From Antedon bifida (taxonomy: Eukaryota; Echinodermata; Crinoidea; Comatulida; Antedonidae), in contig OY727103.1 in assembly GCA_963402885.1 (NCBI GenBank), forward strand, positions 4,440,501-4,504,500: a stretch of DNA of 64,000 nucleotides. The letters are read 5' to 3'. The notes under the pieces were generated by a model. That model was not told the origin of the DNA. It saw nothing but the letters and a program-made list of their open reading frames with translations, and made no database searches. A program made the position numbers and the translations under genes. Position 1 is the stretch's first letter. Each line of letters opens with the position of its first letter. Of this stretch, positions 63,966 to 64,000 are shown one piece after another.

Positions 63966-64000
63966 CTGAATAAAAAGAATCGCTGATAGCTAATCGAGCG

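Overview
The window is AT-rich (roughly two-thirds A+T) animal nuclear DNA. It has intron-rich genes with GT-AG introns, very low gene density and many small interspersed repeats. A metazoan RtcB tRNA ligase, a RYBP/YAF2 homologue, a C2H2 zinc-finger protein, a large secreted mosaic protein and the very frequent AGGCCTA/TAGGCCT word all suggest a marine invertebrate deuterostome, most likely an echinoderm. The species is an inference and I cannot name it.

Layout, left to right. 1-10281: no gene I can support; scattered repeats and a 22-bp minisatellite. 10282-16523 (+): seven exons of an unrecognised charged, coiled-coil protein whose 5' end is not resolved. 16524-19789: 3' flank and two inverted-repeat (MITE-like) elements. 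19790-25451 (-): complete 13-exon RTCB (506 aa) containing one AT-AC, U12-type intron. 26577-28886 (+): a two-exon C2H2 protein (638 aa, 17 good and 3 decayed fingers), head-to-head with RTCB. 29903-31582 (-): RYBP/YAF2-like Polycomb adaptor (149 aa). 33334-33928 (+): a tentative 76-aa protein that probably shares RYBP's promoter region. 34334-50844 (-): a giant secreted protein (about 1792 aa over at least 27 exons) with signal peptide, Cys-rich/EGF, cadherin-like segment, furin-type site, seven tandem ~160-aa modules plus a DUF11-like repeat, discoidin (F5/8C) and two Asp-boxes. Its first intron holds a 64-bp tandem array in which four units look like splice-competent 21-nt microexons. 52535-54953 (+): a five-exon Myb/SANT-like DNA-binding protein (303 aa). 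54954-63510: a gene desert with a 135-bp satellite-like array and a palindrome-rich array. 63511-63965 (-): the last coding exon of an unrecognised gene that continues beyond the window.

The genes do not form a pathway. Shared features are divergent promoters (RTCB/ZNF, RYBP/small gene, secreted protein/Myb-SANT gene) and one 11-bp word, TAGAGGGCGCT, present in the first two of these.

All exon models were built by hand from splice signals and reading-phase continuity, without transcripts or homology searches. For RTCB, RYBP, the Myb/SANT gene and the large secreted gene, every junction keeps frame.
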